A stretch of DNA of 44,647 nt, taken from the NCBI RefSeq assembly GCF_020829625.1, contig NZ_JAIVFX010000039.1, positions 1-44,647 on the forward strand. Direction: 5' to 3'. Below the pieces are notes generated by a model. It did not search any database and was not told the DNA's origin. It was given only the letters and a program-made list of their open reading frames with translations. Shown in pieces: positions 26,301 through 34,700 of the stretch; the stretch's first letter is position 1; each line of letters opens with the position of its first letter. The translations under genes and the position numbers were made by a program. The DNA is from Nostoc sp. XA010. Its GTDB lineage: Bacteria; Cyanobacteriota; Cyanobacteriia; Cyanobacteriales; Nostocaceae.

Positions 26301-28725
26301 GGGGGTCTTGTTCGAGATTGAAGGGACGTGCTTCGGCAATGAGATGGGCGTTCAGCGAGGCTTCGCTCCAAGTAGAAATTTCCTCTGTAACAATGAATAC
26401 TTTTGATTCATCATTAATTTGCCCAACTGGTTCCCCTTCAACAGTAATAAAGTTAGTCCGTAAAGCCGGATGGCGTTCGACCAATTTTTGAATTGAACTC
26501 TGCAAAGCGGAAATATTGAGTTCTCCTCGCAACCGCACGGCATTGACAATATTGTATGCTGTACTTTCTGGTGCCAGCTTGTGCATAAACCACAGCGATC
26601 GCTGACCGTAAGAAAGAGGATGTTCTTTACTCCTTGTTTTTGCTGGGGTGGGAGTAATTTTTAAGGTAGCACTAGGTAATGTCAGTTGCGTTTGGATTTC
26701 GTCCACTAATTGAGCGATACTACAACCTTCAAGCAAGCTTGTCGCGGACAATTCTACCCCGAAGTTGCCTTCAATATTATTCTTTAGTTCGACTGCATTT
26801 AACGAATCCAGACCCAAGGTAGTCAAGGGTTGCTGTGGGTGTAACTGTGAATGATTAATACAAAGCATCTTTGCTACCTTTACAAGCAAATAAGCTTCTA
26901 AAAGCGGTTTTTGTTCTTCGGGTGCAATGGCTTGAAGTGCTTCGCAAGTCAGACTATCTTTTTCAGTTACAACATCCGATTTTTCCAAAATGCTGCTACC
27001 AACAACATCCAAGCTGCCATTGAGAAAACTAGTACGACAAGCTTGGCGTTGAATCTTGCCACTGGAAGTCTTTAAAATGCTTCCCGGTTTGAGCAGCAAT
27101 ATACCATACACTTGCAGTTCGCTATTTTCTGCTACTGCCTGACGAATTGCTCTTGCTACTTCTTCAACATCAAAACTTCGCAGGTGACTCCGCTTAAGTT
27201 CCACAACCACCGCCAGCTTTTCTTCATCTGCGACATCGACTGAAAATGCCGCACTACAGGTGGGTTGAAGCGCCGGATGGCTTTTTTCGACGGTCAATTC
27301 AATATCTTGAGGGTAATGATTGCGACCTCGAATGATAATTAAGTCTTTGAGGCGACCAGTAATAAACAGTTCCCCAGCATGGAAAAATCCTAAGTCGCCG
27401 GTACGTAAAAAAGGCCCTTCATGAGTATGTTGCAAATAAGCTTGGAAAGTACTTTGTGTCTGTTGGCTTTTTCTCCAGTAACCTTGAGTAACGCTAGAAC
27501 CAGCAACCCAAATCTCACCCACTTCTGAAGGTGAACATTTAGTTAATGTTTTAGGATTAGCAATGACAACGTGCAAATCTCCTAAAGGCTGTCCACAACT
27601 AACTAACTTTTGGGCTGTAGCATCGGTTAAATTAGTGGGGATAACTTGATTCTGCTCTAGGGCTGCTTTCTCGACAGCTTGCAAGATTGGTGGCGCTTTC
27701 TTATTTCCACCAGAAACAATCAATGTTGTTTCGGCCATCCCGTAACAAGGGTAAAAAACTTCTCGTTTAAAGCCGCAAGAGGCAAATGTTTCTGTAAATC
27801 TCTCAATTGTTTCGGCTCTAATAGGTTCGGCTCCGTTAAAGGCTACTTCCCAACTGCTTAAGTCAAGAGTTGCTTTTTGTTCGGGAGTAATTCTGCGAAC
27901 GCATAAATCATAAGCAAAATTTGGCCCCCCACTAGTAGTTGCTTTGTATTGAGAAATTGCTTGCAGCCAATGAAAGGGATTTTGCAGAAAAGCTACTGGC
28001 GGCATCAGGATACATGGTCTACCTAAGTATAAAGGCTGAAGCATATTGCCGATTAAACCCATGTCATGGAATAAAGGCAGCCAGCCAACAACAGTAGTTT
28101 CTTCTGTATGTCCGAAACCTAATTGGATCAGTCTTTGGTTATGTAGGAGATTTTCATGGCTAACCATGACACCTTTGGGTGTAGAAGTAGAGCCTGAAGT
28201 ATATTGCAGAAAAGCTATGGCATTGCTAGCTATTCCTATTTCTTCCCAGTTGTCTGCCAGAGAATCTGTCAGACAGTCGGTGGCAATATATTGTAGAGCT
28301 TGCAATTGTGGGGTGTGTTCAAACAGGCGAGGGCCATTTGCTAGTATTTGCTCGGTAGTAAGGGCTATTCGTGTTTGGGTATTTGCTATTATGGCTTGCA
28401 GTCGAGGGGTAGGTCTATTTAAATGTGGCGGATAGGCTGGAACTGCAACAACCCCCGCATATAAGCAAGCAAAAAATGCCGAAATAAATTCTAAACCAGG
28501 CGGATATAAGAGTAAGGCACATTCTCCTTCAACAACTCCAGTAGACTTTAATTGTGAAGCGATCGCTTTTGCTTGTTTATGTAGTTCTTGATAAGTTAGG
28601 GTAGCTGTTACTGTTTTGCCGTCGTGCAAAAATTGAAATCCAATTTTATTGGGCTGGTATAATGCTCTATAGTTTAGTAATTCTACAAAGGTTGAGAATG
28701 GAAAACTATTTAAGTATTTAGTCAT
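23353..28725 (-). CDS. NRPS-1: FAAL-ACP-C-A-PCP, lipo-initiation module
   Basis: 1790 residues. Residues 1 to about 590 are a fatty acyl-AMP ligase, with YTSGSTSTPKGVM (about 180), GWLPLFHDMGLIG and ELFITGRLKDLIIIRGRNHY. It activates a fatty acid and passes it to the following carrier (GLDSLNAVEL, Ser about 639). A condensation domain then carries HHIIADFWS (831), with Phe in place of the usual Gly after the catalytic Asp, as I recall from other cyanobacterial lipo-initiation C domains. The A domain (YTSGSTGKPKG, 1318) has a code I read as DVWDTGCIDK, which I cannot assign. The last carrier has FFKLGGHSLLAIQ (1710). It is the first NRPS of the leftward set and starts with ATG at 28725. The product is therefore N-acylated. 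Confidence 0.95.
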   Translation of the reverse strand: MTKYLNSFPFSTFVELLNYRALYQPNKIGFQFLHDGKTVTATLTYQELHKQAKAIASQLKSTGVVEGECALLLYPPGLEFISAFFACLYAGVVAVPAYPPHLNRPTPRLQAIIANTQTRIALTTEQILANGPRLFEHTPQLQALQYIATDCLTDSLADNWEEIGIASNAIAFLQYTSGSTSTPKGVMVSHENLLHNQRLIQLGFGHTEETTVVGWLPLFHDMGLIGNMLQPLYLGRPCILMPPVAFLQNPFHWLQAISQYKATTSGGPNFAYDLCVRRITPEQKATLDLSSWEVAFNGAEPIRAETIERFTETFASCGFKREVFYPCYGMAETTLIVSGGNKKAPPILQAVEKAALEQNQVIPTNLTDATAQKLVSCGQPLGDLHVVIANPKTLTKCSPSEVGEIWVAGSSVTQGYWRKSQQTQSTFQAYLQHTHEGPFLRTGDLGFFHAGELFITGRLKDLIIIRGRNHYPQDIELTVEKSHPALQPTCSAAFSVDVADEEKLAVVVELKRSHLRSFDVEEVARAIRQAVAENSELQVYGILLLKPGSILKTSSGKIQRQACRTSFLNGSLDVVGSSILEKSDVVTEKDSLTCEALQAIAPEEQKPLLEAYLLVKVAKMLCINHSQLHPQQPLTTLGLDSLNAVELKNNIEGNFGVELSATSLLEGCSIAQLVDEIQTQLTLPSATLKITPTPAKTRSKEHPLSYGQRSLWFMHKLAPESTAYNIVNAVRLRGELNISALQSSIQKLVERHPALRTNFITVEGEPVGQINDESKVFIVTEEISTWSEASLNAHLIAEARPFNLEQDPLMRVKLFARSPQEHILLLTVHHIIADFWSLAVFVQELGILYQAEIAGTPAILTPLTLEYSDYSMWQAEVLASPEGERLWKYWQQQLADLPVLNLPTDRPRPSVQTYRGALVSLDLNEQLTEKLKLLSRSQGATLYMTLLAAYQILLYRLSGQEDILVGSPTAGRNEAELAGLFGYFANPVVLRANLSGNPTFETFLSQVRRTALNAFAHQDYPLTLLVERLQPTRDASRTPLFQTMFVLQKAYMLHEQGLTVFALGDGAKMNLGGLSMESLALEQRSAQFDLTLAMAEVGDKLAASFEYNTNLFDTATINRMAGHFLCLLESIVSNPQQSISALPLLTSAERNQLLVWNATKTNYPNVCLHQLFTQQVEATPDAIAVVCQNQQLTYRELNHRANQLAHYLQVLGVKPEVRVGIYIERSLEMVIGVLGILKAGGAYVPFDPMYPQERIAWILEDAGINILLTQHSLVANLAKSPDYVVCLDTDSQIDQYSTENPLASVSSANLAYIIYTSGSTGKPKGVMIPHLGIINRLVWGITNYQITPTDKILQKTSFSFDVAVWELFTPLLAGGCLVMAKPGGHQDPSYLVRTIAQQQITIVDFVPAMLQLILEEPGLEACKALRHVTCGGEALTKAVCDRFFTRLNQVELHNCYGPTEVSIDATSWVCQPGSSVISIGRAIDNVEVYILDADLQPVPIGVAGELCIGGAGLARGYLNCPELTDTKFISHPFSEAEARLYKTGDLARYLCDGNIEFLGRLDNQVKLRGFRLELGEIEAVLRCHPDVKDVVVLLQGATDSDAARKQLVAYLVPKSETNLDEQLHIYLSRHLPEYMIPSAFVTIPEMPRMPNGKLDYRALSKLEISRWESTATYISPSNAVEEVLVGIWSEVLQMPVEGVGIHDNFFKLGGHSLLAIQVISRIQDIFRIELPLHSLFEATTVAHLSNILIARETKPGQVEKIAQVMKHITSMSDEVMKETLKYKKNKTYAE

Positions 28726-28795
28726 GTTATTTAAGTATTAAAAATAGGTTATAAGTTTTCTTAACCAATACAATATGAGGGTTATTGCCTCACTC

Positions 28796-28921
28796 TTAAG
28801 GAAGCTTATATAAATCAATCATTTTCAAGGTTGAATCAGCAGCTAATAAAGCTTGATCAACTACTTCTGATGCACCAGTAAGAAGGATTGTTTCCTTGTA
28901 AAAAAAATGATTTATGTCCAC
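28796..28921 (-). CDS. possible small protein upstream of NRPS-1
   Basis: A 41-codon frame (GTG start at 28921, TAA at 28796) reads MDINHFFYKETILLTGASEV and continues to a LYKLP end. AAGGGG lies about 6 bases before the GTG, a plausible ribosome site. It is on the same strand as NRPS-1 and ends 70 bp before it, so it would be in the same transcript. I know of no family for it. It could be a real short gene, a leader ORF or the tail of a decayed gene. Confidence 0.35.
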   Translation of the reverse strand: MDINHFFYKETILLTGASEVVDQALLAADSTLKMIDLYKLP

Positions 28922-29432
28922 TATTTTACCCCTTAGATATAAGTGAATACGCAGTTAACTTTTGCTCGTATCATGGTTTAAAACACTAAATATTAGCTAT
29001 TTAGACAAGTATTTGACTACTTGTTTTTCTCGGTCTAAATTCACTGGTAAAGCAAGATTATTCTTTGATAATGATAGATTTTTGTTGATATACTGCATTT
29101 GCTGCAACATAAAATTTACTTCAGTCTCAAGCTAGCAAAACTTTAATTGTTGCTCCAATGGATATAAAATTTTTTTGGCTCCACAAATGTGAAATAACAA
29201 GAATACGAGGAAGATTTTTTGCTCTTGGTTACTCCAAAAATTATTTCAGACATTTTTTATTTCACCTTGTTTCACTTGCACTTATCCTTTTAGATTCTTT
29301 GTTAATTCTCTACAGTACTTATCAGTGGGATTTCGGACAAATACAGAGAGTTTTCGCTCACCTCCTTGTTTAATTTTCTAGAAAATAGATAAACTAGCTC
29401 ACAAACTTTCAGAAACTGACGCGATAATAAGG
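28922..29432. other. AT-rich gap upstream of the NRPS operon, no convincing gene
   Basis: This stretch must hold the promoter for the leftward NRPS operon, but no box sequence stands out. A plus-strand frame at 29158-29373 (71 residues with one hydrophobic stretch) has no good ribosome site, no familiar motif and strongly AT-driven codons, so I do not call it a gene. No RNA gene was recognised. Confidence 0.5.
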
Positions 29433-29539
29433 GTTTCAGGCATCGTAAAATGGGGGAAGCAGCGTTTGTTTAAAGGTGATAAGCCTGAAGCATGGCTAGC
29501 GCTTACCGCTATGTGTTAACTAACGGTATTGCCTGAAAC
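29433..29539. repeat. 107-bp segment with 10-bp inverted ends
   Basis: GTTTCAGGCA at 29433-29442 is perfectly inverted as TGCCTGAAAC at 29530-29539. Between them lies GC-richer sequence with no open frame, unlike the AT-rich surroundings. It may be a MITE remnant or a structured RNA. No matching target duplication was found beside it. Confidence 0.35.
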
Positions 29540-29784
29540 GCTGATTAATCAGTCACTGTTTAGTGTCTAAATATTTTCTTGAAATGTCCATGTAGCAAGG
29601 GTTACAAAAAACTTTGTGAGTTACTGAGATTGTTAACTTCTAGTTATTTATACGGCTCATTCCAAGAATTTATGCAAGCAGCTATAAGTTTTTACAAAAG
29701 TTCATTTTAAAATCAAAAACAGTTTTATTCAGCAATTTCATTTTGATTTCATTAGCTTAAGTAAGTCGGCAGAAAAATTTATAA

Positions 29785-30819
29785 GGAGACTTGTCGGTAA
29801 ATAAGAGAGAATAGACAGCAGTGGTAGGAAAGGATGATGCTGAATATTGAAGGTGCGCTGAAGCAAGATCGACTGTTGCGTGCATTAACTGGATTGAACC
29901 GGAAAGCGTTTGATGCCCTATTGCCCACCTTTAGCAGCACATATTTTGAGAATCAACAGACCAAGCCTCGTCAACGTGCCTTGGGTGGAGGACGCAAAGC
30001 CCGCTTGCTGACAACTCAAGACAAATTGTTTTTCATCCTGTTCTACTTTAAGTGTTACCCGACCTTCGATGTGGCGGGACTGCTATTTGATATGCATCGC
30101 TCCCAGGCACATGAGTGGATGCATCGATTGCAACCAATATTAGAAGCGGCTTTGGGACAGAAAATGGCACTACCGGAACGCCATCTTCAAAGCATTGAAG
30201 TATTTTTGTCACGGTTTCCCGGAGTCCAAAGGGTAATGATTGATGGCACAGAGCGCCCAATTGCCCGTCCTCAAGATCCTGAACAACAAAAACAGAACTA
30301 CTCCGGTAAAAAGAAACGTCATACACGTAAACACTTGGTGGCGGTTGATGAAAGCAAACGGGTTTTAGTGTTAAGCAAGGCACGAGAAGGCAAACTACAT
30401 GACAAACGTTTTCATGACGAAGATGATATTGCAGGCAGTGTACCTGATGAAATTCCGATTGAAGTAGACTCTGGCTTTCAAGGAGTACAAAAGCAATATG
30501 ATAATCTCTATCTTCCTCACAAAAAGCCCAAAGGGGGCGAGTTAACTGATATTCAAAAAGCAGAGAATCGCCAATTGAGTCAATCCCGTGTAGTTTGCGA
30601 AAATGCCTTTGCTGGTGTGAAGCGCTACAATGCCGTCAGTGTGATTTATCGCAATCGGATTAAAAACTTTGATGACCGCTTAATGCTGACCGCAGCAGGA
30701 TTATGGAACTTCTACTTGATGGTTGCTTAAGAAAAACCAAATTGCAGACAGACATATAGAAAGCTTACTGAGAAAGCATTTCTAGCTTAAAAGAGGCAAG
30801 GTTGTTACATGACAAGCTC
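29785..30819 (+). mobile_element. complete IS5-family (ISL2-type) insertion sequence
   Basis: About 1035 bp flanked by TAA on both sides (29782-29784 and 30820-30822), matching the 3-bp TNA target of this IS group. The ends form an imperfect inverted repeat: left GAGACTTGTCGGTAAATAA, right (read inward) GAGCTTGTCATGTAACAAC. One transposase gene fills it. The last 65 bp are repeated nearly unchanged inside a small MITE at 37904-38002, and the first bases of another copy appear at the window's right edge. It is inserted at the broken end of an older transposase fragment at 30820-31167. Confidence 0.75.
29834..30730 (+). CDS. IS5-family DDE transposase (intact)
   Basis: 298 residues, the normal length for this group. 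The DDE triad is visible: MIDGTERPI (first Asp, about residue 137), IEVDSGFQG (second Asp, about 216) and VCENAFAGVKRY (Glu, about 256), with the YSGKKKRHT basic motif after the first. It cuts and joins the IS ends. It starts at ATG 29834 behind AGGAAAGG and stops inside the element 89 bp before the right end. No frameshift or stop was seen, so it may be active. Confidence 0.9.
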   Translation: MMLNIEGALKQDRLLRALTGLNRKAFDALLPTFSSTYFENQQTKPRQRALGGGRKARLLTTQDKLFFILFYFKCYPTFDVAGLLFDMHRSQAHEWMHRLQPILEAALGQKMALPERHLQSIEVFLSRFPGVQRVMIDGTERPIARPQDPEQQKQNYSGKKKRHTRKHLVAVDESKRVLVLSKAREGKLHDKRFHDEDDIAGSVPDEIPIEVDSGFQGVQKQYDNLYLPHKKPKGGELTDIQKAENRQLSQSRVVCENAFAGVKRYNAVSVIYRNRIKNFDDRLMLTAAGLWNFYLMVA

Positions 30820-31167
30820 TAACTCTTTGATGTCAATGGGTTTTACTTTCTTGTTATTTGCGATCGCCCGGTGGTCGATTACCTCACTGATGACTCGTTC
30901 TTGAGCTAACTGACGATTGAAATCCTTGTCATCAAGGCTCAACTGCCCACCAAGAGGTTTCTTTTTCGGGATTTTGCTTTTGGGATGAAGTTTGGTAATT
31001 CCTTGATAGCCAAGGTCAGCTAACCCTAAAGTTTGAGGATGAAAGCGCACTTTACTGTGTTTAAATAAACGAAAATCATGGCGTTTACCCTGACTATGTG
31101 CGGTGCAAATAACTGCACCTGTATTTAAATCAACGGCAATTTGTAATCTCAAAGTGTGGTGCTCCAA
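30820..31167 (-). pseudogene. second IS5-family transposase, truncated
   Basis: The frame reads LQIAVDLNTGAVICTAHSQG, then KRHDFRLFKHSK, LADLGYQGITKLHP and KKPLGGQLSLDDKDFNRQLA, matching the middle of ISL2-type transposases including the second catalytic Asp. The N-terminal third is missing at 31167. The C-terminal end is replaced: after ERVISE the sequence no longer resembles the family, and the open frame runs on to 30805 through the end of the IS at 29785-30819. It differs clearly from the intact transposase next door, so it is a separate, dead element. Confidence 0.7.
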
Positions 31168-31417
31168 CAGCGATAACTACTGGCGTGGCAAGGCTAAAAT
31201 ATTAAAATAGATTTTTGAGAAAATAGACATAAGTCTGGAAACACTACTCAGAAAACTGCATAAAAAAACTAAACTGGATCTATTGAGTCACTGAAGGGCT
31301 TTAAACCCTAACTAAATCTGGAATACTGTTGCTTGCGTTTGTAGCTAATTATCTACAAAGGGATAGGCTCTCTAGTAGTTCAGCTTTAAGTAGAATTTAA
31401 AAGGAAAGAGGCTTGAT

Positions 31418-31753
31418 ATGCAAAAGCAAATTTTGAGTTTAGCGATCGCGTTACCAACGATATTATTCACTGCCTTACCTACTTTGGCAAATCCCATACA
31501 ATCCATCACACCCAAAGTTGATAATTTACAACCAGGTTTGCTACAAACCGGAATTAATAATCAACTCAGGAACCCAGGGAGTTATAGCGAATCACCAGGG
31601 CAAACAGGTAGTACCGCGCCATCAAACACCCCGGGGCCCAAACCTAGTCGCAAAGAGGAAGAATCATCGTTCCACAACCGGGATATAGGTTTACAAAATA
31701 CGCTCAATTCTAGCTCCGTAAATCTGAACATAGCGAACCCCGTTGCTCGCTAA
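31418..31753 (+). CDS. small exported Pro/Ser-rich protein
   Basis: 111 residues. It has a clear signal peptide (MQKQILSLAIALPTILFTAL, with cleavage likely after PTLA near residue 24). The mature part is rich in Pro, Ser, Gly and Asn and has no recognised domain. AAAGGAAAGAGG precedes the ATG, a good ribosome site. Its last 44 bp overlap the 3' end of the convergent caspase-like gene. The function is unknown. Similar short secreted proteins are frequent in cyanobacteria. Confidence 0.65.
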   Translation: MQKQILSLAIALPTILFTALPTLANPIQSITPKVDNLQPGLLQTGINNQLRNPGSYSESPGQTGSTAPSNTPGPKPSRKEEESSFHNRDIGLQNTLNSSSVNLNIANPVAR

Positions 31754-34700
31754 TCTTAGGGTTAGTTTTGAGGTAATCGTTTAGCAAGTTACAACTGCGA
31801 ATCAGGAGATTGTCTAAATCTTGGGTTTGCAGTTCTGTGCTAAGAAGATGCCAAAGTTTAGCTGTACCATCAAAACTGGCAGAAGCCAAAAATTTACCAT
31901 CTGGGCTAAAACTTAGGCTTAATACTGTATCAATATGACCTGGAAGAGTTTTGAGTTCTCTACCATCACGGTTCCAAAGTTTGATGCTTCCATCACCGCT
32001 AGCTGAGGCTATCATCTTGCCATCAGGACTAAAACTGATGCTATAGACACCATTCCTATGTCCTGTAAGAGTTTGTAGTAAAACTCCATTGCTGACTTGC
32101 CAGAGTTTGATAGTTTTATCATCACTAGCCGAGGCGAGTACTTGACCATCAGGACTAAAACTAATGGCGTTGACAGCATTAGTATGTTCTGGGAGAGTGT
32201 ACAGTAAGTTGCCATCTTTAACTCTCCAAAGCCTAACTGTATTATCTCTAGCAGCTGAAGCTAGTACTTGACCATCAGGGCTGAAACGAACGCTCAAAAC
32301 TTCAGCCTTATGTCCTTGGAGAGTTTTAATTAAAGTTTTTGCCTGAATATTCCAAAGTTTAATGGTCGTATCAGCACTAGCGCTTGCCAAAATTTTATTA
32401 TCAGGGCTAAAACTTACACTATTAACTTCGCGGCGATGACCTTGGAGGGTTTTAATCATATAGCCGTCACGAGTCCGCCAAAGTTTAATGTAATGGTCAA
32501 GACTCGCTGAGGCTAATGTCTCGCCGTCAGGACTGAAGGCTAAACCGTAGATATCAGAACTGTGTCCATAAATTGAAGTACTATAACCTTCCAAGGTTTG
32601 GCGCAAAGTTCCATCACGCCGCCAAAGTTTGATAGTAGTATCTTGTCCGGCGGTGGCTAAAGTTTGCCCATCGGGGCTAAAACTGACATTATAAAGTTTA
32701 CCTTGATGTGCTGTGAGAGTTTTGAATAGAAGATTATCTCGCTGCCACAGTCTCACAGTTTTATCAGCGCCAGCCGAAACTAAGGTTTGGTCATCTGGGC
32801 TAAAACTGACGTTGTAGACTGCAATACTATGTCCTAATAAAGTTTGAACTAAAGAGCCGTCCTTAGAATTCCAAAGTTTGATTGTGCTATCAGCGCTGGT
32901 GGAAGCTACAGTTTGACCATCATGACTGAAGTTGACGCTGAGAACCTCTGCATTGTGGGCTGCAATAATTCTCTGTAAACTGCCGTCTTTTTGCCAGAGT
33001 CTCACGGTTTTATCTTCACTGGCTGAAGCTAAAGTTTGACCATCGGGGCTAAAAGCGACACTAGAAACCCCAGCACTATGCCCTTGCAGGGTTTGCCGCA
33101 ATATTCCATCGCTAACGCTCCAAAGTTTAACAGTTTTATCTGCACTAGCGATCGCCAAAATTTTACCGTCAGGGCTAAAACTTACACTATTAACAAAATC
33201 CTTACATCCATTCAAAGTTATGAGCAAATGACCATCGCTAACTTTCCAAATTTTAGCAGTGCGATCGGCGCTACCAGTGGCGAGTAGCTCACCGTTGCCA
33301 GACCAAGATACACTCAGAACTTCCGCAGTATGACCGTTTACGTTTAGTGTTCTAATTAAGCTACCGTCTTTAGTTCTCCACAGCTTGACGGTACGATCAA
33401 AACTAGCAGTTGCAATCGTTTGACCATCTGGGCTGAAACTGACACTCCGCACTTTAGCAGTATGCCCTGTTAATGTTCGTAACTTTGTGCCATCATGTCC
33501 CCAAAGTATGGCTGTTTTGTCGTTACTAGCCGATACAATTGTTTGCCCGTCAGGACTAAAACTGACGCTCACAACTTCAGCGCTATGGGCTTCCAAACGG
33601 TTGCGTTCTTGAGTTCCAGAAATTACTTGTTGTAAAACACCCAAAGTCTGAGTTTGTACCTCAGTTGGTGCGCCGAGAGTGTTTTTTAGCTGTTTACCTG
33701 CTTTGACACTGGCAATCAGCGCTTCTAACTGCTGATGTGATAAAAGATTAGCTTGAGATGAGGCATTTAATGCTTCAATTTCTCGCAATTGGGCTGCTTG
33801 GGATTTCCAATAGGCTAAAGAGCCGAAACAGATAGCCGCTAACCCCAAAACACTGAGTGCAACTACAGCCCTTTGAGCTTGCTTGAGTCTTGTTTTCTCT
33901 TGTAGCTGCTGTTGTTTTCTTTGTGCTAAACAAGCTTCAATAAACCGTTGCACATCAGCAGAAAGTTCGTAGGTATATTTGATATAGATATCTTCTGCCT
34001 CAGCTAGTCGCACTCCTTGCAACAAAAAATCAGTTTGCTGAGTACGTTGCAGCCACAATTGGGAAGCCTGCTCAATTTGCCTTTGTTTTCGCAAGCGATC
34101 GCGGTTTTCTTCTAACCACCAACGCAAAGTTGACCAATGACGGATGAGGATTTCATGGGCAACTTCTACTGTTATGGGAGAAGAGGAACTGAGGATTAGG
34201 GGAGCACGGGGAGAAATGTTTTCTGGTTCGCCTTGTCTACCTTGCCCTTGTGTTACTTCTTCTTCTTCTAGATTCATCACCACTAACTTGGCAGAGGTTA
34301 AAGCGTTGAGGGTTTTTTCTACCAATGCAGCTGGATATTTTTTGACTATCAACTCTGATTTATGTATCCGTCTGCGAGTATCTTCTGTACCCTCACCTAG
34401 TTGTGTTAAAGATAAAAAAATCCATTTAGCACACTCTTGCATTTGAGGATCTAAACTTTCGTAAACAGCTTGAGACGATCGCTCTAATGCTCCTTTAATT
34501 CCGCCTAATTGCTCTTGATAAACCTGTAAAGTCAACTCACCAGCAACTCGATGTTGCCATAATTGCTCTAAAACAAATTCCAGTAACGGCAAATCTCCTG
34601 GTGAGTGATTTAGCTCCCGCAACAATACTTCCACCAATTCTGGTTCTACTTTTAACCCGACTTGTTGAGCCGGGTTAAGAATCACCCGCCGATAATCATC

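Noticed and set aside
13485..28725. Epimerization domains in the NRPS proteins
   Set aside because: Every HHxxxD motif found belongs to a condensation domain ahead of an A domain; no extra domain follows a carrier.
29158..29373. 71-residue plus-strand ORF in the AT-rich gap
   Set aside because: No ribosome site, no motif, and length expected by chance in AT-rich DNA.
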